This document shows, piece after piece, positions 36,861-49,200 of a stretch of DNA of 64,000 nucleotides. Numbering within the stretch: the first letter of the stretch is position 1; each line of letters opens with the position of its first letter. The notes beneath the pieces are model-generated. The model did not search any database, had not been told where the DNA came from, and saw only the letters and a program-made list of their open reading frames with translations. The position numbers and the translations under genes are program-made. Source of the DNA: Cucumis sativus (Eukaryota > Streptophyta > Magnoliopsida > Cucurbitales > Cucurbitaceae); contig NW_022279581.1 of assembly GCF_000004075.3 (NCBI RefSeq), forward strand, positions 96,004 to 160,003, given 5' to 3'.

Positions 36861-37570
36861 AACAAAATGTGATCATTTGCTTGCGCAATGGAATTTAATC
36901 CTTCCAACTCCTTATTCATTTCGTAAATGAAAAAGGTTGGGTGTAAGTTTTCCAGTACTTGGCAACATTTCAACTCATACATGGAAGGTGCATTGGATAT
37001 TGTGAGCGGCACAATGAACACAAGTATGAACAAAAATACATGGTGTAAATTCACAAAATCAAAGAATCATAGTCAAATTCATAACAATTTTGTGGAGACT
37101 GGGACATTGTAAAAAGTTGGAGAACTCGCAATTGATTTCTAATTCAAAGTTCAAAATGGAATGAGTCCAACAATGATTCATTTCCATTCCTAATTAAGAT
37201 TGCAGGGAAGTAAATGGAACATAACCCACGATATTAATCTTAAGGGTTAGGGCTGATAACAGATTGGTTTTCCATAGGGAATGTGGAGATGCATAATAGT
37301 AACAATTCTCAAGGAAGAGGACCGTTTAATATTATTGATGAGCTTTTCAAATGTAGCATGTATACAATGGTATTTCTCCCTCTAAAGCTCAAATGGACCA
37401 TTCTCTGTCCAAGGACTAAACAAAGAAGCATGGCTGGCATTATAGCCTCAGTTGTTGGATCAAATCCAATATAAAACTACGATTCATACGGTGATAGTGG
37501 GTGACGAAGTACAAGAAGATATGCAGATGGAACAAAAATATGAACCCAAGCTGGTAAAAAAAAATGAGGT

Positions 37571-39764
37571 TCAGTAAAATTTACGCATTGGCTTTCCATA
37601 CGTGTATTTGGCCTCGTCGGATTGTCGGCCTGTCTTTGTTGTGTTTGCTTTGTTGGAAATCTGTTTGCAATCAGAACTTTTGGACAACTTCCTAGAACAA
37701 GATTTAAAGCCTGATTCCATTCTGTTCTGGGGTAGAATTTCATCTCGAGGAGAATCATATCCCATTGCCTCAAACTCCTGCAAGAATGAGTTCAGTTGAT
37801 TAGTTAGTTGAACGAACGATCTTGGGATGTGAGGAACTAACAACAGAAGTGGAAAGTTATACCTTAGATTTAGTTGCATAATAGGGCGTTAAACAGGGAT
37901 TTACATCCTTCAGCAAAAAATCATCTGGACTGCCAGGGGATGTTGGATCACATACACTGAATTCCTGAATTACATGAAGTCTAGATGAGTGATATTACAT
38001 CTAGTAGATAAATATTAAATAGATGATGTCGATGTCCCTACTTGTTATCTTCCTAAACTCTTATTTTCAGAAATAATTTAACAGTAACCTCAAATTTTTC
38101 TCATATGTGCAAGCTGGGCAAGCGTAACAGAAGTCATGTGTAGCAACGGTACAACTTACAATAACAGACATGAAGATGGAAGGATAGCTTTTGTGCTTAC
38201 CAATGAGTTAGAAGCATCTTCGTGATCATATGTTGGTGTGTGAGGAGAGATACTACCTTGTAACCAAGACTTTCCTGAATATTTATCTGCCTTCACCTGC
38301 TCAAAAATATAATGTCAGTTGTGCTATAAGGTAAACCGATCTCTAAAGAGAAAGCAGCAAAAACTCATCCGGTAACAGCTATTCAGTACAACAAACATAA
38401 AGTAAAGTCCAAATTTCAGTAGAGACTGTGTTCTAAGCAGTATGACTTTCATATTTCATATTAGAGGTATCCTACGTTTCAGGTCTTCCATGTTATGTTT
38501 CTCAAGGATACATGTAAAGAGCATTGCATTAATTCATACCTCAGCAAGGTCCTCGGCAAGGGAATAAAGCTGGCCAGTGAGAGTGGTGACCTGCTTTTGT
38601 AGAGTGGGGATGATTTGTTTGGCTTGCTTCAATTCTGAGTCCTGCTTTTCAAGCATATTTTGAAGCTGAGAGTTCATAACATCAGGAAATAACACTGCAT
38701 TCTTCAGTGACTTTATTTCTTCTCTTTGCTTCAAACACAAATCCTTCAACTTCTCAATCTGATAGCATCAAGATAAGCAACAATGTTGCGTTAACAACCC
38801 ATATGTGCAAAATTATAGCCACATCATTCACTAATCATAAATCTAAATAATGGATATATATATATATATTTCTCTTTTATATCCAGAAAAACCACAAAAT
38901 CTAACTATATAAGTACTGAAATCCATTCACGAAACATTCAAACCTCACCAAAAAATCAAACATAGACAAAAGACCGAACTTAATAACGAGAATGCTATGT
39001 CCAGCTAAAGAGTATGATCTAGCATGACCAAAAGAATTCAACTACAAAATATTCTTATTCCTAATCCTAACTTGTCGTAAATCTAATAGGAAAAAAGAAA
39101 AAATGAAAATTTATCACAAGTGCGTTAAGTTTACCATCTATTCAAATTTGTTATGTAATTTAGAACTGAAGGTAAAAAGTGAAGTAAAATTAGGAATAGT
39201 ATCTGCAGTCCTAACCTCTCTGTACTTCTCCTCCAGAACTAATTTGAGCTCAGTGATCTCCAACTCTTGGTCCTTATTCAAACTCAAAAGCTCTCTTTCA
39301 CTCCTCAGCACCATCGCCAACGTCCTCGTATTCCCTTTCACCTCCGTCAACGCCTTCACCTCCTTCACCTCCTTCTTCTCCACCGTTCCCTTCCCAAACA
39401 GCTTCTTATGCAAGCCACCAAAGTTCGTCCCTTTCCTCGCCGTCTTCTTCAAATCCTCCGCAATCAAATCGGAAGAAATCACCAACCCAGCTGCATGCTT
39501 CAGTGTCTTCGGCTTCGAACCAGATCGCTTCTCCATAAATTTCTTCACCATCGCCGTCAAATTCTGATCCGAGGGCTTCACCTTAGCCCTAGCCAGATCA
39601 GAAGGCTTGGTTTTAACAAGGGCGCGCGAAGAAGAGGAATTAGGAGGGAGAGGAGACTTGATGTTGAAGTCAGAGGAAGAAGAAGGGTCGGAGAAATGGG
39701 AGGAAGTAGAAGATCGGATATCGTAGGAAGTGTAGCGAGAAGAGGGCTTCATGACCTTCGCCAT
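37571..39764 (-). CDS. Plant coiled-coil protein of unknown function (complete, 5 exons)
   Basis: Exons in transcript order: 39764-39216, 38758-38540, 38296-38201, 37964-37863, 37777-37571. All are phase 0 and join to 390 residues without a break. The N-terminal third is Ser/Pro/Lys-rich and basic (KPSSRYTSYDIRSSTSSHFS). A motif-like centre reads AAGLVISSDLIAEDLKKTAR and GTNFGGLHKKLFGKG. Residues about 150-258 look like a coiled coil, rich in E, K, L and Q, with heptad-like spacing (LRSERELLSLNKDQELEITE, DSELKQAKQIIPTLQKQVTT). The tail has short SP/TP motifs (ISPHTPTYDHEDASNSLEF, DPTSPGSPDD) that could be phosphorylated. I recall similar predicted proteins across dicots but no established function. 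No signal peptide or membrane segment. The start is the first ATG of a long open frame and is followed by strong coding composition. Confidence 0.9.
38850..38868. repeat. (TA)n microsatellite in intron
   Basis: About eight TA dinucleotides in intron 1 of the coiled-coil gene. Confidence 0.85.
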
Positions 39765-39779
39765 GGATGAAGAAAAACT

Positions 39780-42061
39780 GGATACCTCGAAGACGTTGAA
39801 AACAAAAAAAATATAGATATCAAAAACGCAATGAGCTTGGAAGATGAAGAAAGATTGTGCAGTGTTTGATTTGATTCATTCAGAGGATTTCAAGGGTTTT
39901 GATTTTGGAATCAGAAGAAGAAGAAGAAGATGGAGATGAAGCAGAAGAGTTCGAATTTTTCTTCTCTTAAAAACAAAGGACGAATGTTTTCTTCTTCTTT
40001 AAATTTTGGTGTGGATGTGACAGGTGGCAGCTTCTGGAGCAATGTGTTGGGCGCTGTCTGAATTCAAATAATCATAAACTATATGTTGGCGGGAAAGTGA
40101 AAGAAGTGGACGAGACGTCGACGTTTTGAAGGATATGAAATTAATTATATTAGTTTTCTTTTCTTTTCTTTTTGTGAGAAAGTCCAATTTTGCCGGTGAA
40201 AATGAGGTTTATTTTAATTAAAAGAAAACACCTGGAATTTATCTCAATTATTGGGTATTGAATGCAATTGGAAATGGAATAATTGAGAAATATTTATTGA
40301 AATAGATAAATAGTGAGATAAGATGTCAGTAACCAACTTCATACATTCATAAGAATGTATGTATTGTCAATTTTTTGGTTTAATATTTGGCCTTTAATTT
40401 ATACACTGCTTCATTTCCCATTCTTACTCAACATTTAATTGCTTATTACTTTTACTATTAAATCATATTTGTATTCTTGTTTTATCAAGTATTAAATAAT
40501 AATGATCTAAAGAATCAAATAGTAAACATATCAATAAAAGTCAACATTACTTATCTTTCAAATAATTTAATGTAAGGCAGTAGAATACAAGGCTTCGTGA
40601 TTCAACATGCACACAAACACAATCTCACCCTTCTTCACAGCACAAGACACAACCTATAGGTTACCTCACTATTCTCTTTTAGAAGAAATCAAGGGTTGAT
40701 GGGTGAAAGAAGAATAAGAGTTTTTGAGGAGCAGTAATGTGATCATTTTCAAACAATTACCATATGCATCAATAAGCTATTAATCCATTCATTCTTCTCC
40801 ACTTATACTTATACATAAATAACATGTAAATTGAACTGGTTGTTACATTCATACTCATTCTCAATCATTATCAACACAACTTGATCAAAATTACCGTTTA
40901 ACTCCTGAAATTACTTCTCATTCCTTAATTACCATCATTCCTCTAATAAACAATTAGTTTGTGGTCTAACCACCAAATTGAGTCGTCCCCTATAATACCA
41001 ATGAGAGGGTGGGTGGGGCCCCTTGCTCATGGCTTAGATTTAACATAGGGAACAACGACCTCTCTACATTATCTCTAATAACGAGTAGGATTGAATTTTG
41101 TTTTGCACTCTCTTTAGCTATTAAATACAAAGTGGGTCGTATCAATTATTGTGTCCCCATAATAAAGTATCTAAACTTAATCTCTATACTATAGACCGTT
41201 TAGGCTTTTTACTCGAATTTAATTTTTATGTCAACAAATAAAGTTCAAGTATTACATATTATAATCAGAAGATTTTAGTTTATTGGATTTAATGTTATAA
41301 CAAGCAAATCACTTACTCAACAACATATTTATCGAATAATATCTTCATTAAATAATAAATTATTTTGTTTATTATTTACAAATCACGAATTTTATGACAT
41401 AAAACTCAAGACTTCTAAGTATTTGAAGATCAATGAATGAAAATTCTATTAGTGTATCGAGAGGGATATTATATCCACTCCATTCCCCTGCAACTACATG
41501 GGAGATTTTTTTTATCATTATTATTTATTAAAATTACATATAATTTAGTTTAATTAAACAATAACTAGATTCAATTAGTTAATTTATTAAACATCATGTA
41601 ATTAAATGAATGTGATATTCAATTGTTTATATTTATCATAACATATAGTTTTAGTATGACAATCTTATTCAGTAATTGTAAGTTAACTTTAGATCTTATT
41701 CAAGACTAACTTTATATTATAATATATCTATATACATTTGTTAATCTTATCTTTATTGTAGGTTTTCTTTATATAATTGAACCATTCAATATTGATCTAA
41801 TAGACCTACAAATTAATTAGAAGTTTCAATCATTCAAGATTAATTAATTAAACTATTTAATTACAGAAAAGCATAGCCATGGTGGTGGACATGATATGAT
41901 TTGACACAAATGTTATTTGTTGTTGGTTTTAGGGTGAGAGCCCTACCTATAGTCCAAATAAACTGAAGTGAGATTGAAAGTGAGAAGAGAATTAATTTGT
42001 GATGAAGTGAAGCACTGAATCAATCACTACTCATTTACTCTAAAACTATTGTTATCAATTT
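39780..42061. other. Gene-free region between coiled-coil and MADS genes
   Basis: The right-hand flank of the coiled-coil gene includes a short GAA repeat (about 39917-39935) in its likely 5' UTR. The rest is AT-rich and has no assignable frame. The MADS gene 3' UTR lies immediately left of 42062. Confidence 0.55.
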
Positions 42062-42706
42062 TCATAACATATGAAATATACATATATAAAACCTAACCCC
42101 AAATCTCCTCTTCCCAATCCATCGCAAACGACTGATTTTCACCACGTGAAACGACGCCGCACATTGATTTTCTCCACCAAGAACGATCGACCACGATGGA
42201 GTTACCGGAGGATCTTCCATTCTCATCGCCCGAATTTTCTCCAATCTCCCCGCCACATTTGCTCTCAGTTGGAGCAGTGAAGAACGGAATGACTTCAACT
42301 CATCCATTCTCATACGTTCCAGCGCCTCATCCCACCAAAATCGCTCGCTATTCCTCAATCTCTCCACCGCGCGCTTCTTCTCGATTTCAAATTCGGCTTC
42401 CGCTTTGCAGAGATCAAGATTCAACTCCGGGAGAGGGAGATACGCCTCCGCCGGCTTGGGCGGAAGAAAGTTTCCAGTGAGAAAGCGGTCGAGGAGAGCG
42501 TCGACGTTGGGATGGCCGAATGTATAGACTTTTCCGCGGGAGGAGAAGAGGAGTATGGCGATCTCAGCGCCGCAGAGAAGGGAAAGCTCGGCTGCCTTGT
42601 TGAAAAGTCCGACGCGACGTTTTGAGAAAGTAACCTGGCGTGTAGTGTTCTTGTCAAGCCTTTTGATCTCAATCTTTCGACGCCCTGAAGATTTCTTCAT
42701 CGTCAA
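42062..42706 (-). CDS. Type I (M-alpha) MADS-box transcription factor, AGL62-like
   Basis: A single-exon gene of 214 residues. The MADS domain spans about residues 8-66: GRRKIEIKRLDKNTTRQVTF, SKRRVGLFNKAAELSLLCGA, EIAILLFSSRGKVYTFGHP. An intronless structure, the absence of a K-box and the FGHPNVDALLDRFL continuation are typical of the M-alpha group that includes AGL62, whose members act in female gametophyte and endosperm. The middle (AEFEIEKKRAVERLRNSERF, WWDEALERMRMDELKSF) is predicted helical, as in AGL62-like proteins. The last ~40 residues (from about 175) are basic and unlike family members I recall, so a frameshift near the end or natural divergence is possible. Met3 is an alternative start. 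TATA box and G-box lie upstream. Confidence 0.93.
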   Translation of the reverse strand: MTMKKSSGRRKIEIKRLDKNTTRQVTFSKRRVGLFNKAAELSLLCGAEIAILLFSSRGKVYTFGHPNVDALLDRFLTGNFLPPKPAEAYLPLPELNLDLCKAEAEFEIEKKRAVERLRNSERFWWDEALERMRMDELKSFRSSLLQLRANVAGRLEKIRAMRMEDPPVTPSWSIVLGGENQCAASFHVVKISRLRWIGKRRFGVRFYICIFHML

Positions 42707-42793
42707 GAAAGTGAAAGAGGGTTTTAGAGAAAGAGTCGACCGTTAAAACTTCAAAGCGGAAGTGAGGATGACCTTTCCGCCTGTCCGAGACCG

Positions 42794-42801
42794 TTTTTAT
42801 A
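42794..42801 (-). promoter_or_regulatory. TATA box of the MADS gene
   Basis: Minus-strand TATAAAAA, 88 bp upstream of the start codon at 42706, a normal distance for a short 5' UTR in plants. Confidence 0.6.
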
Positions 42802-42811
42802 CACACGTGTG
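42802..42811 (-). promoter_or_regulatory. G-box palindrome next to the TATA box
   Basis: A perfect 10-bp palindrome CACACGTGTG containing the G-box core CACGTG (42804-42809). It directly abuts the upstream side of the TATA box. G-boxes bind bHLH and bZIP factors; its use here is inferred from position only. Confidence 0.5.
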
Positions 42812-44024
42812 CGTCACAAATTAATTAATTAAACGAATATTTAATGCCTCAGAAAAATACTCTTATTATCTACTAATACATCAATATGATTATGACAAAA
42901 ACTTATAGGAAACAAGTACAGACTTCAATCTTTCTTATTACTTTAAAGAATTTCACATCCTTCATTTAAGAAAATCTTGATTGTAGCTTTTCATATACCT
43001 CTAAGAAAAAGCATTAATAAAAACTAGAAGGATACCAATGTACCATCTCTCATCTCTCAATTAGATCTAACTAAAAGAGCCAAATTTAAAGATATAATTT
43101 AGTGAAGATACGTTGTTGTCAAAATATAAGGCATTACTACAAATCCATAGGCATTCAAAATTAGTCACATACCTTCCATATGGACATTCTGAGAGAAGAA
43201 ACATCTTGAAATGGATACAACGGTATAATTTATAATGTAATTGCTATCAACATTTTAAAAGAATCATACAAAATTAACAAAATCATTCCGTAATAGACTT
43301 TAGCATCGATATACACCTATTAGCTTCCTATATTTATAATTTTAAGCTTTATTGCTATATTTGCAATGGTCTCAAATATAAATATCTATCCAATATTAGA
43401 TAAGAAAAAAAGAAAAGGGAATATTTTGCAACTTTCTCTAGTATTTGAAAAGAAAATTCGGAATTAAAGAATTAGAGCAATTTTTTTAAGAACTAATCAT
43501 CATCAGCAGCAAATACTGTTAAGACTTATTCTAACACACACACATATACATTGTAAATGACATTTCAGATCAGAGCTACCAGTAGAAGATATATCACGAA
43601 ATCATTTGATGTCAAGAACTAACCTTAGTTAAAGAAATTGTTGGAGAATTCAGAATATCGACGTATTCCTCTTACAAACTAACTAATTCAATAACCAGAT
43701 AAATTAAAATCCATAGGAAGAAAGATGACATGTCTTCAACTACTATCCATTTACTTACAAGAATTTCAAGCATCATCAGCTCAGAAACTTGATTCAAGTA
43801 TCTCCTCAATCTACTCCTCATTTCCTGCTGACATCGAACTGAAAACTTGACATTTCTTTTGGTCACTATAGGGGCACAAATGTCTGGAACATATTCCAAA
43901 AAGCGAGCCCACCGGGAAATCAACCATGAATAGATTAAGAGTAAACATGAAGAATCTGCATTATCATAAATATGGGCTGCAAAAATCAACCGAAGGGATC
44001 TTTAGTGTACTTAAAATCTCTTTT
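42812..44024. other. Gene-free region between MADS and trihelix genes
   Basis: AT-rich sequence upstream of the MADS gene and downstream of the trihelix gene. A minus-strand open frame at 43672-43989 has no recognisable domain and may be trihelix 3' UTR. Confidence 0.5.
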
Positions 44025-47000
44025 TTAGAATTGTACCATGTCCAATGCCTCCTCCTGTTTTATATGCTCTCTTTCACCTTCTACAAAAGCATCTTCATGA
44101 AAAGGATCTATACTTCTTTCGGCATTGGAATTATTTTCAGTATTTGTACTATCAAAGACAGCTCCAGTATTTACCACTCCATTTCTATAAAGAATATCTA
44201 ATTCTTGAAAATATGGACATGTCTTACCATTTGCAATACTAGCCTTCCCAGTTACAACGGTCCTTTTGAAATATTTGTTCATATTTTCCCATTTTTCTTT
44301 GCACTTCTTTGCTGAACGCTTGTAACCCATCTTCTGCATCTCAATTGATATCTCCTCCCATATCGATCCTTTTGAGCCTGTAGCACGGAATTTATGTTCC
44401 AGTGACGTTCGAAGTGATATCAAAGATTGTACTTCGGCCTGAGGCCATCTCCTTCCACTTGGATCACATTTTAGCTCCTTCTGGATGCTGCTTTCACCTC
44501 CATCATCTTCTGCACATTGGTTTTCTGCTGGTCGGGAGATTTGAATTTCATGGCCCAGCAAATTTTGGATCAAGGAAATAATTGCTAAACTGCGAGAGGT
44601 TTCTTGGGCTCTTAACTCCTCATCCCTTTTAATTCTTTCAATCTCTCTCTGCTTCCAAGCTTCTTCTCTTACTGTTCTCTCGTTCTCCTTCTTTTCTATC
44701 ATATCTATTAACTGCCTATGCATCTCCTCCTGCTTATCCATTACCTTCATTACCAATTTTTCCACAAAATGCTCGAGTGACCTTCTTGTTCTCTTTCTCT
44801 TATGGCTTAAATGCTTTTTGCTGCTAAAAACAGCATCACCACCATCTGAAGTTGAGCTGGAAACAAGTAATCAAGAGATTTGTCATTAATTGTTGCACTA
44901 TATATACCCTATGTATCTATGCATGCATCATGCCGTGCCACTACTTAATTGGTCTCATAAAACTTTCAATCATGATAACATAAGCTGCTGTGTTTGTTTT
45001 AAATACTTAACGCTTTAAAGCCAAGGAATTCCGTGGAACAACTTGCGTTAAGCTTGTTTTCAGCAGTAGAGCAAGCAGCCATGAGAAAATTTTCCAATTT
45101 TACATAGAGACTTTTAAGGATAGGTACATTGGGAAAGAGCAGGATACTTTCAGCCTTGCAAGGGAGCTAATAATTTGGAAGCCAAAAAGGTAGAGTTAAT
45201 GGTGGAACTTGGAAGAAGATCTTCAATGTTTTGTGAAGGTTACCAGTTCAAAAGGGGTAAATATCAATCATCAAATGAAAATTTCAAAATAAACCAGATA
45301 CTGAATACTCTAACAAATAAGGCATGCATCAACATTGTTTTCTAGTTGCAGGAAGAAAAGGAGGTAAATTTCTAAAGGAAGCAGTAATTTGGATTGGTTT
45401 ATCTGGAAGCGAAAAGATTGATGAGGAACAAAGGAGGCCAATTTCTCTTGTTTTCTTTATTTCTTTTTTCATAGACATTGTTTTCTAATCGGAAGAGGTT
45501 ATACTCTTCTAAAGTGAAATTTTGGCTTTTATGAATTTTATAACTTCTTCATTAATCAATAAAACTTTAGGTTTTCTTTCAGAAAAAAAAAAAGTAAAAC
45601 AAAAGAAATGGTCCCGAGTCTCAAACTACTGCAATGACAAAAGATCCTCATATCAGAAGTAAGATCAGGAACTTTCTGTTCAATTCACTCGATCCTAAAC
45701 CCAGTGCCACAGTATCAGCAAGTGACACAACAAAAAGAAAGACCATGACTAACCATACAAGCATCAGAAAATGCTTCATTTAGCAAGGACCAAAAGCAAT
45801 TCACAAGATTTCAACTTTCAAGAATCAAATGTCAACAGTTTTGAAATGGAAGACAGATTCTTGCACTTCTACATTTGATATCCAATACAATACAAAGGAG
45901 GTTGATGTACAACGTTTCTTCCTGTCCTCACCTCTTCTTTCAACTCTCGTCTTAGTTTTGTGTCTTTTGATTGCTCCTATTATCAGTTTAAAGAGACAAC
46001 TGATTACCATAATTCTCAAACAAGCATTAAGTAGTCCTGAACTCTTTTGTACAAATCCATTTTGAATGATATCTTTCCTTCAAAAGGAAAGGTAAAATTT
46101 TCTGGGACATTATGATGATTGCTAGAGATGGGAACTTTTTAAAAGGAGAGAAAAAGAAGAATCTTTTATTACTCTGTTGACCTTGTCATTTTCTTACTTC
46201 AATTTTATGCACTCTCTAAAAGGAGTTTTTGTAAAATTACTTCTTCTTCTTATTAATGCTATTGGTGACATTTTGGGAATCTCCTGTTTGTATTTCTTTC
46301 TTTTTTTTCTCTTTTCATTTCACTTAATAGTTAATAGTGAATAAAAGAGAAAAAGTTTCTCCTATTAGAATTTCCAATTCTTTTATTCCATTTTAAGGAG
46401 AAAGGGAGCGAGACCTAAAGGATGAAAGTAATACATGAAAATTTTGTTGAAATAATTAATAAAATAATTTTTTTTCAGTTTTTTCTTCTTAGAAATAAAA
46501 GAAATTAAACAAATTTAGAATGAAGAGAGGCCAAGGAAGTGACAAAACTGAAAGAACAATTTCTTTTTCACATATTATAAGAATCACTTTACAGGGAAGC
46601 TTTTCTTTAATCCTCTTACCTTTCCATAAGAATTCAGAGGTCACCAACACAATACAATTGGCATTTCCTAAACAAATCTCAGACACCCAATAACTCTTAA
46701 GAATATATATAATATTATGAATAATTAAAGTAAAGAAAATTGAATAGTTCAATTGAAGAACAAAAACCCTCAATTCTTGAAGCGTTTGTAAAGTTCAGAG
46801 TAAAAACTCACACGAATCGTCGTCCAATTGAGGTTCTTCCCGGCTCCGGCTCAAATTCTCCGCAGCAATAGCAGCACCGGATCCGCCGTTCTTCGTCTCT
46901 TCCTCGGAGAAGTAATCGTTTGCAATGATATCGCCGAAGCTGCCATTATGCTTGACTTCAGGCTTTTCATCTTTTGCAGAGGAGTTGAAGTACTGACAAG

Positions 47001-47315
47001 GGTCAATATTAGCCACACAGAGCTGATCCCAGAAAAACCACCCTCAGGCGAGGAAGAAACGCATTGGAAACTCCTTAGGGATCCATCGAAGATGTTTTCG
47101 GCCTGAGAACCGGCAGGGGACCTACCGTTGCAGCGGATGGGACGGAGCTTCTGAGGCGGCGGTGGAGGGTTGGAGAGGTGGTTGATGATGTCGGTAGGGG
47201 GAAATACAGAGGATGGAGCAGCGTAGAGGAGGTCGGTGGGATCGGGAAATGGAGCAACGTGCTGAGGGAAGTTGTCGGAGGTGGGTATCCGGTGGTCGGC
47301 GGTGAAGAGGTCCAT
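44025..47315 (-). CDS. Single-trihelix GT-type transcription factor (2 exons, one frame break)
   Basis: Exons 47315-46814 and 44856-44025, phase 2 junction, about 444 residues. Exon 1 encodes a Pro/Ser-rich, then acidic region (SFGDIIANDYFSEEETKNGG, EEPQLDDDS). Exon 2 has a basic KRKRTRR nuclear-localisation-like stretch near residue 188, a charged coiled coil at about 199-255 (KLVMKVMDKQEEMHRQLIDM, EEAWKQREIERIKRDEE), and one trihelix DNA-binding domain at about 303-391 (GRRWPQAEVQSLISLRTSLE, GYKRSAKKCKEKWENMNKYF, TCPYFQELDILY). The helix tryptophans are present. The architecture matches Arabidopsis At5g47660 as I remember it, lacking the N-terminal trihelix of GT-2 or GTL1. One T is missing in a homopolymer at 47033-47037 (plus-strand A run); with it, GGFFWDQLCVANIDPCQYFN reads through. 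The 2 kb intron contains a LINE tail. Confidence 0.9.
45455..45597 (+). mobile_element. LINE-like 3' end with poly-A in trihelix intron
   Basis: CTTCTTCATTAATCAATAAAACTT leads into GGTTTTCTTTCAG and an A11 run at about 45584-45594. This matches the 3'-end layout of the other LINE copies. No coding part could be confirmed upstream. Confidence 0.5.
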
Positions 47316-48189
47316 CGGGGGGTGGGTGAGGTGAGAAGTGGTAAAATTTAGCGGCGGGGAGGGTGTCGGGTGGGTGAAATTGACGAAGTAAAAAGGTTAA
47401 ATGGGAAGTACGTAATTACGTAATAACCCTTATTCTTTTTTGACAATTACGTTTAGTTATCCTTAGTGAAAATGGGCTCGGGTCCTTCATTTTTGGATCG
47501 GCCCATCAAACACACTTTCTTTTAACTTTTAAGTTTTCCATTTCACATTGTTTATGTCTTTCATAAGTACATTCGATACTCTTCCATATACTTCAAAATT
47601 CATTCATGTAATGGTTGTGTATGAATCCCAATGCCATTCTTCTCATTCCACATTATCACACTCCAATGCAAATCACCTTTTAAACCTCATCGAGGATACC
47701 TAACTTCATTTTAAATTTAGTAAATCTTTGGGTGATAGAGATACTATAGGAGTCCATGTCAAAACTAAAGGCAAACTAGGGAGTAGGAAACTATAAAACC
47801 ATTGCCCAAATTAACAATTTAACCAATATACATCATTTCTTCCTAATCTATATTTCCTATTTGAATTTTTCTTATTATAAAGATCAAAACCCAATAAAGT
47901 ATGTAGTGTAGTGTACCATATAATACTTTAAATTTCTAGTTACACCTTTAACTTGGCAATATTTTCAATCAACTTTGTATAAAAAAAATACCATCAAATT
48001 TGAATAAAAAGCATGGTGATATGACATTTAACGAGTAATGATGTGTTTCAAATGTTAAATATTTATATAATTTGCGTTTTCTTTAGAAAATTCAACAAAG
48101 TACCACCCAATAAAAGAAAAAAAAACTACCCACTTGAAATATTATATTCATATTTCCAATAGGATGATACAATTACTCAACTAACATCG

Positions 48190-48680
48190 ATTAGGCACGA
48201 TAGGTGTTCACGGTTTGGTTTAAAGTTAAAATTACACCAAATCGAAGAATACAAAAAAAAATCTTATTCGAAACCAAACTGAACCACTTATCTATGTCAA
48301 ACCGAAGTTTAGGCATAAATAAAACTGAATTGAAACTGAACCGCTTATGCTTTAATATTAGAATCGAAATCCTTTATAAACATTATACATAATAAAAGTC
48401 CTACTAAACTACAAACATAGTTTAAATTAATTTCAAGACATTAAAGTTGAGAGTCCATCAAAATAATCCATACAAAGTTACACTTATAGTCTACCCTAAG
48501 TTAAACTTATATATTTAATTCTTTAAGTGGTTTTGTTCGATTTTAGAATTGGTTTAGTATCTTAAACCAAACCAAACCGCATAATAATCAGTTTTAATTT
48601 AACAGAAATTGAATCAAACCGTATACATTCAATTTCGTCTCGATTGCAGTTCATCGATTCAGTTTTCAACTATTTTTTTA
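48190..48680. repeat. Repeat rich in AACCAAAC/GGTTTGG words
   Basis: The segment opens with GGTGTTCACGGTTTGGTTTA and closes with CAGTTCATCGATTCAGTTTTC. In between are several AAACCAAACTGAACC and AAACCGAAG words. This looks like a degenerate dispersed plant repeat; no family assigned. Confidence 0.45.
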
Positions 48681-49104
48681 ACACCCCCAATCCATGATAA
48701 CTTCAAGGTTAGAGATTATCTCTTATGGTCAAACATTCTCATCTACATTTTTTGCATGTCAATAAAAAGAAATATTTTCATAAAACGATAATCAAAATTT
48801 TATGAGAAATTGTCATGAATAGAAAAAAAAAAAAAACTATTTACTTAAATTGACTAGTAAATTGACTAAAGAGAGTTCCCTCAATTTTACTACTTTTTAA
48901 AATACTCTTACTTTTATTTATACAATACAAAATATGAAATATTTAAATACATTGAATTACAAAGTTTAGACGATAAATTTGGGGTTTGTCTAACAAGATC
49001 CTAATTATATATCACTTTATCTTTTATAAGATTTTTTTTAACTTTTAATTTTATATGGAGTGGGTTTTTGATAAATTTAAAAGAAAAAAATGAGATATAA
49101 AATG

Positions 49105-49200
49105 GATCATTTTTATAAATAGTAAAATAAATTAAAATATTTACGAGCTATAACAACATTTTGAATTCTATTAATGCTATAAACTAGGGCGGAGAAGAAG
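49105..49200. repeat. MITE-like fragment
   Basis: AAATAGTAAAATAAATTAAA plus ATATTTACGAGCTATAACAA and TTTTGAATTCTATTAATGC corresponds to one arm of the element at 53196-53404. The second arm is not clear. Confidence 0.5.

Noticed and set aside
39103..39770. Two long plus-strand frames opposite exon 1 of the coiled-coil gene
   Set aside because: They are antisense shadows of a well-supported exon that splices cleanly into four more exons.
43672..43989. A 105-codon minus-strand frame downstream of the trihelix gene
   Set aside because: No domain and not connected to the trihelix reading frame, which ends at a clear stop at 44025.
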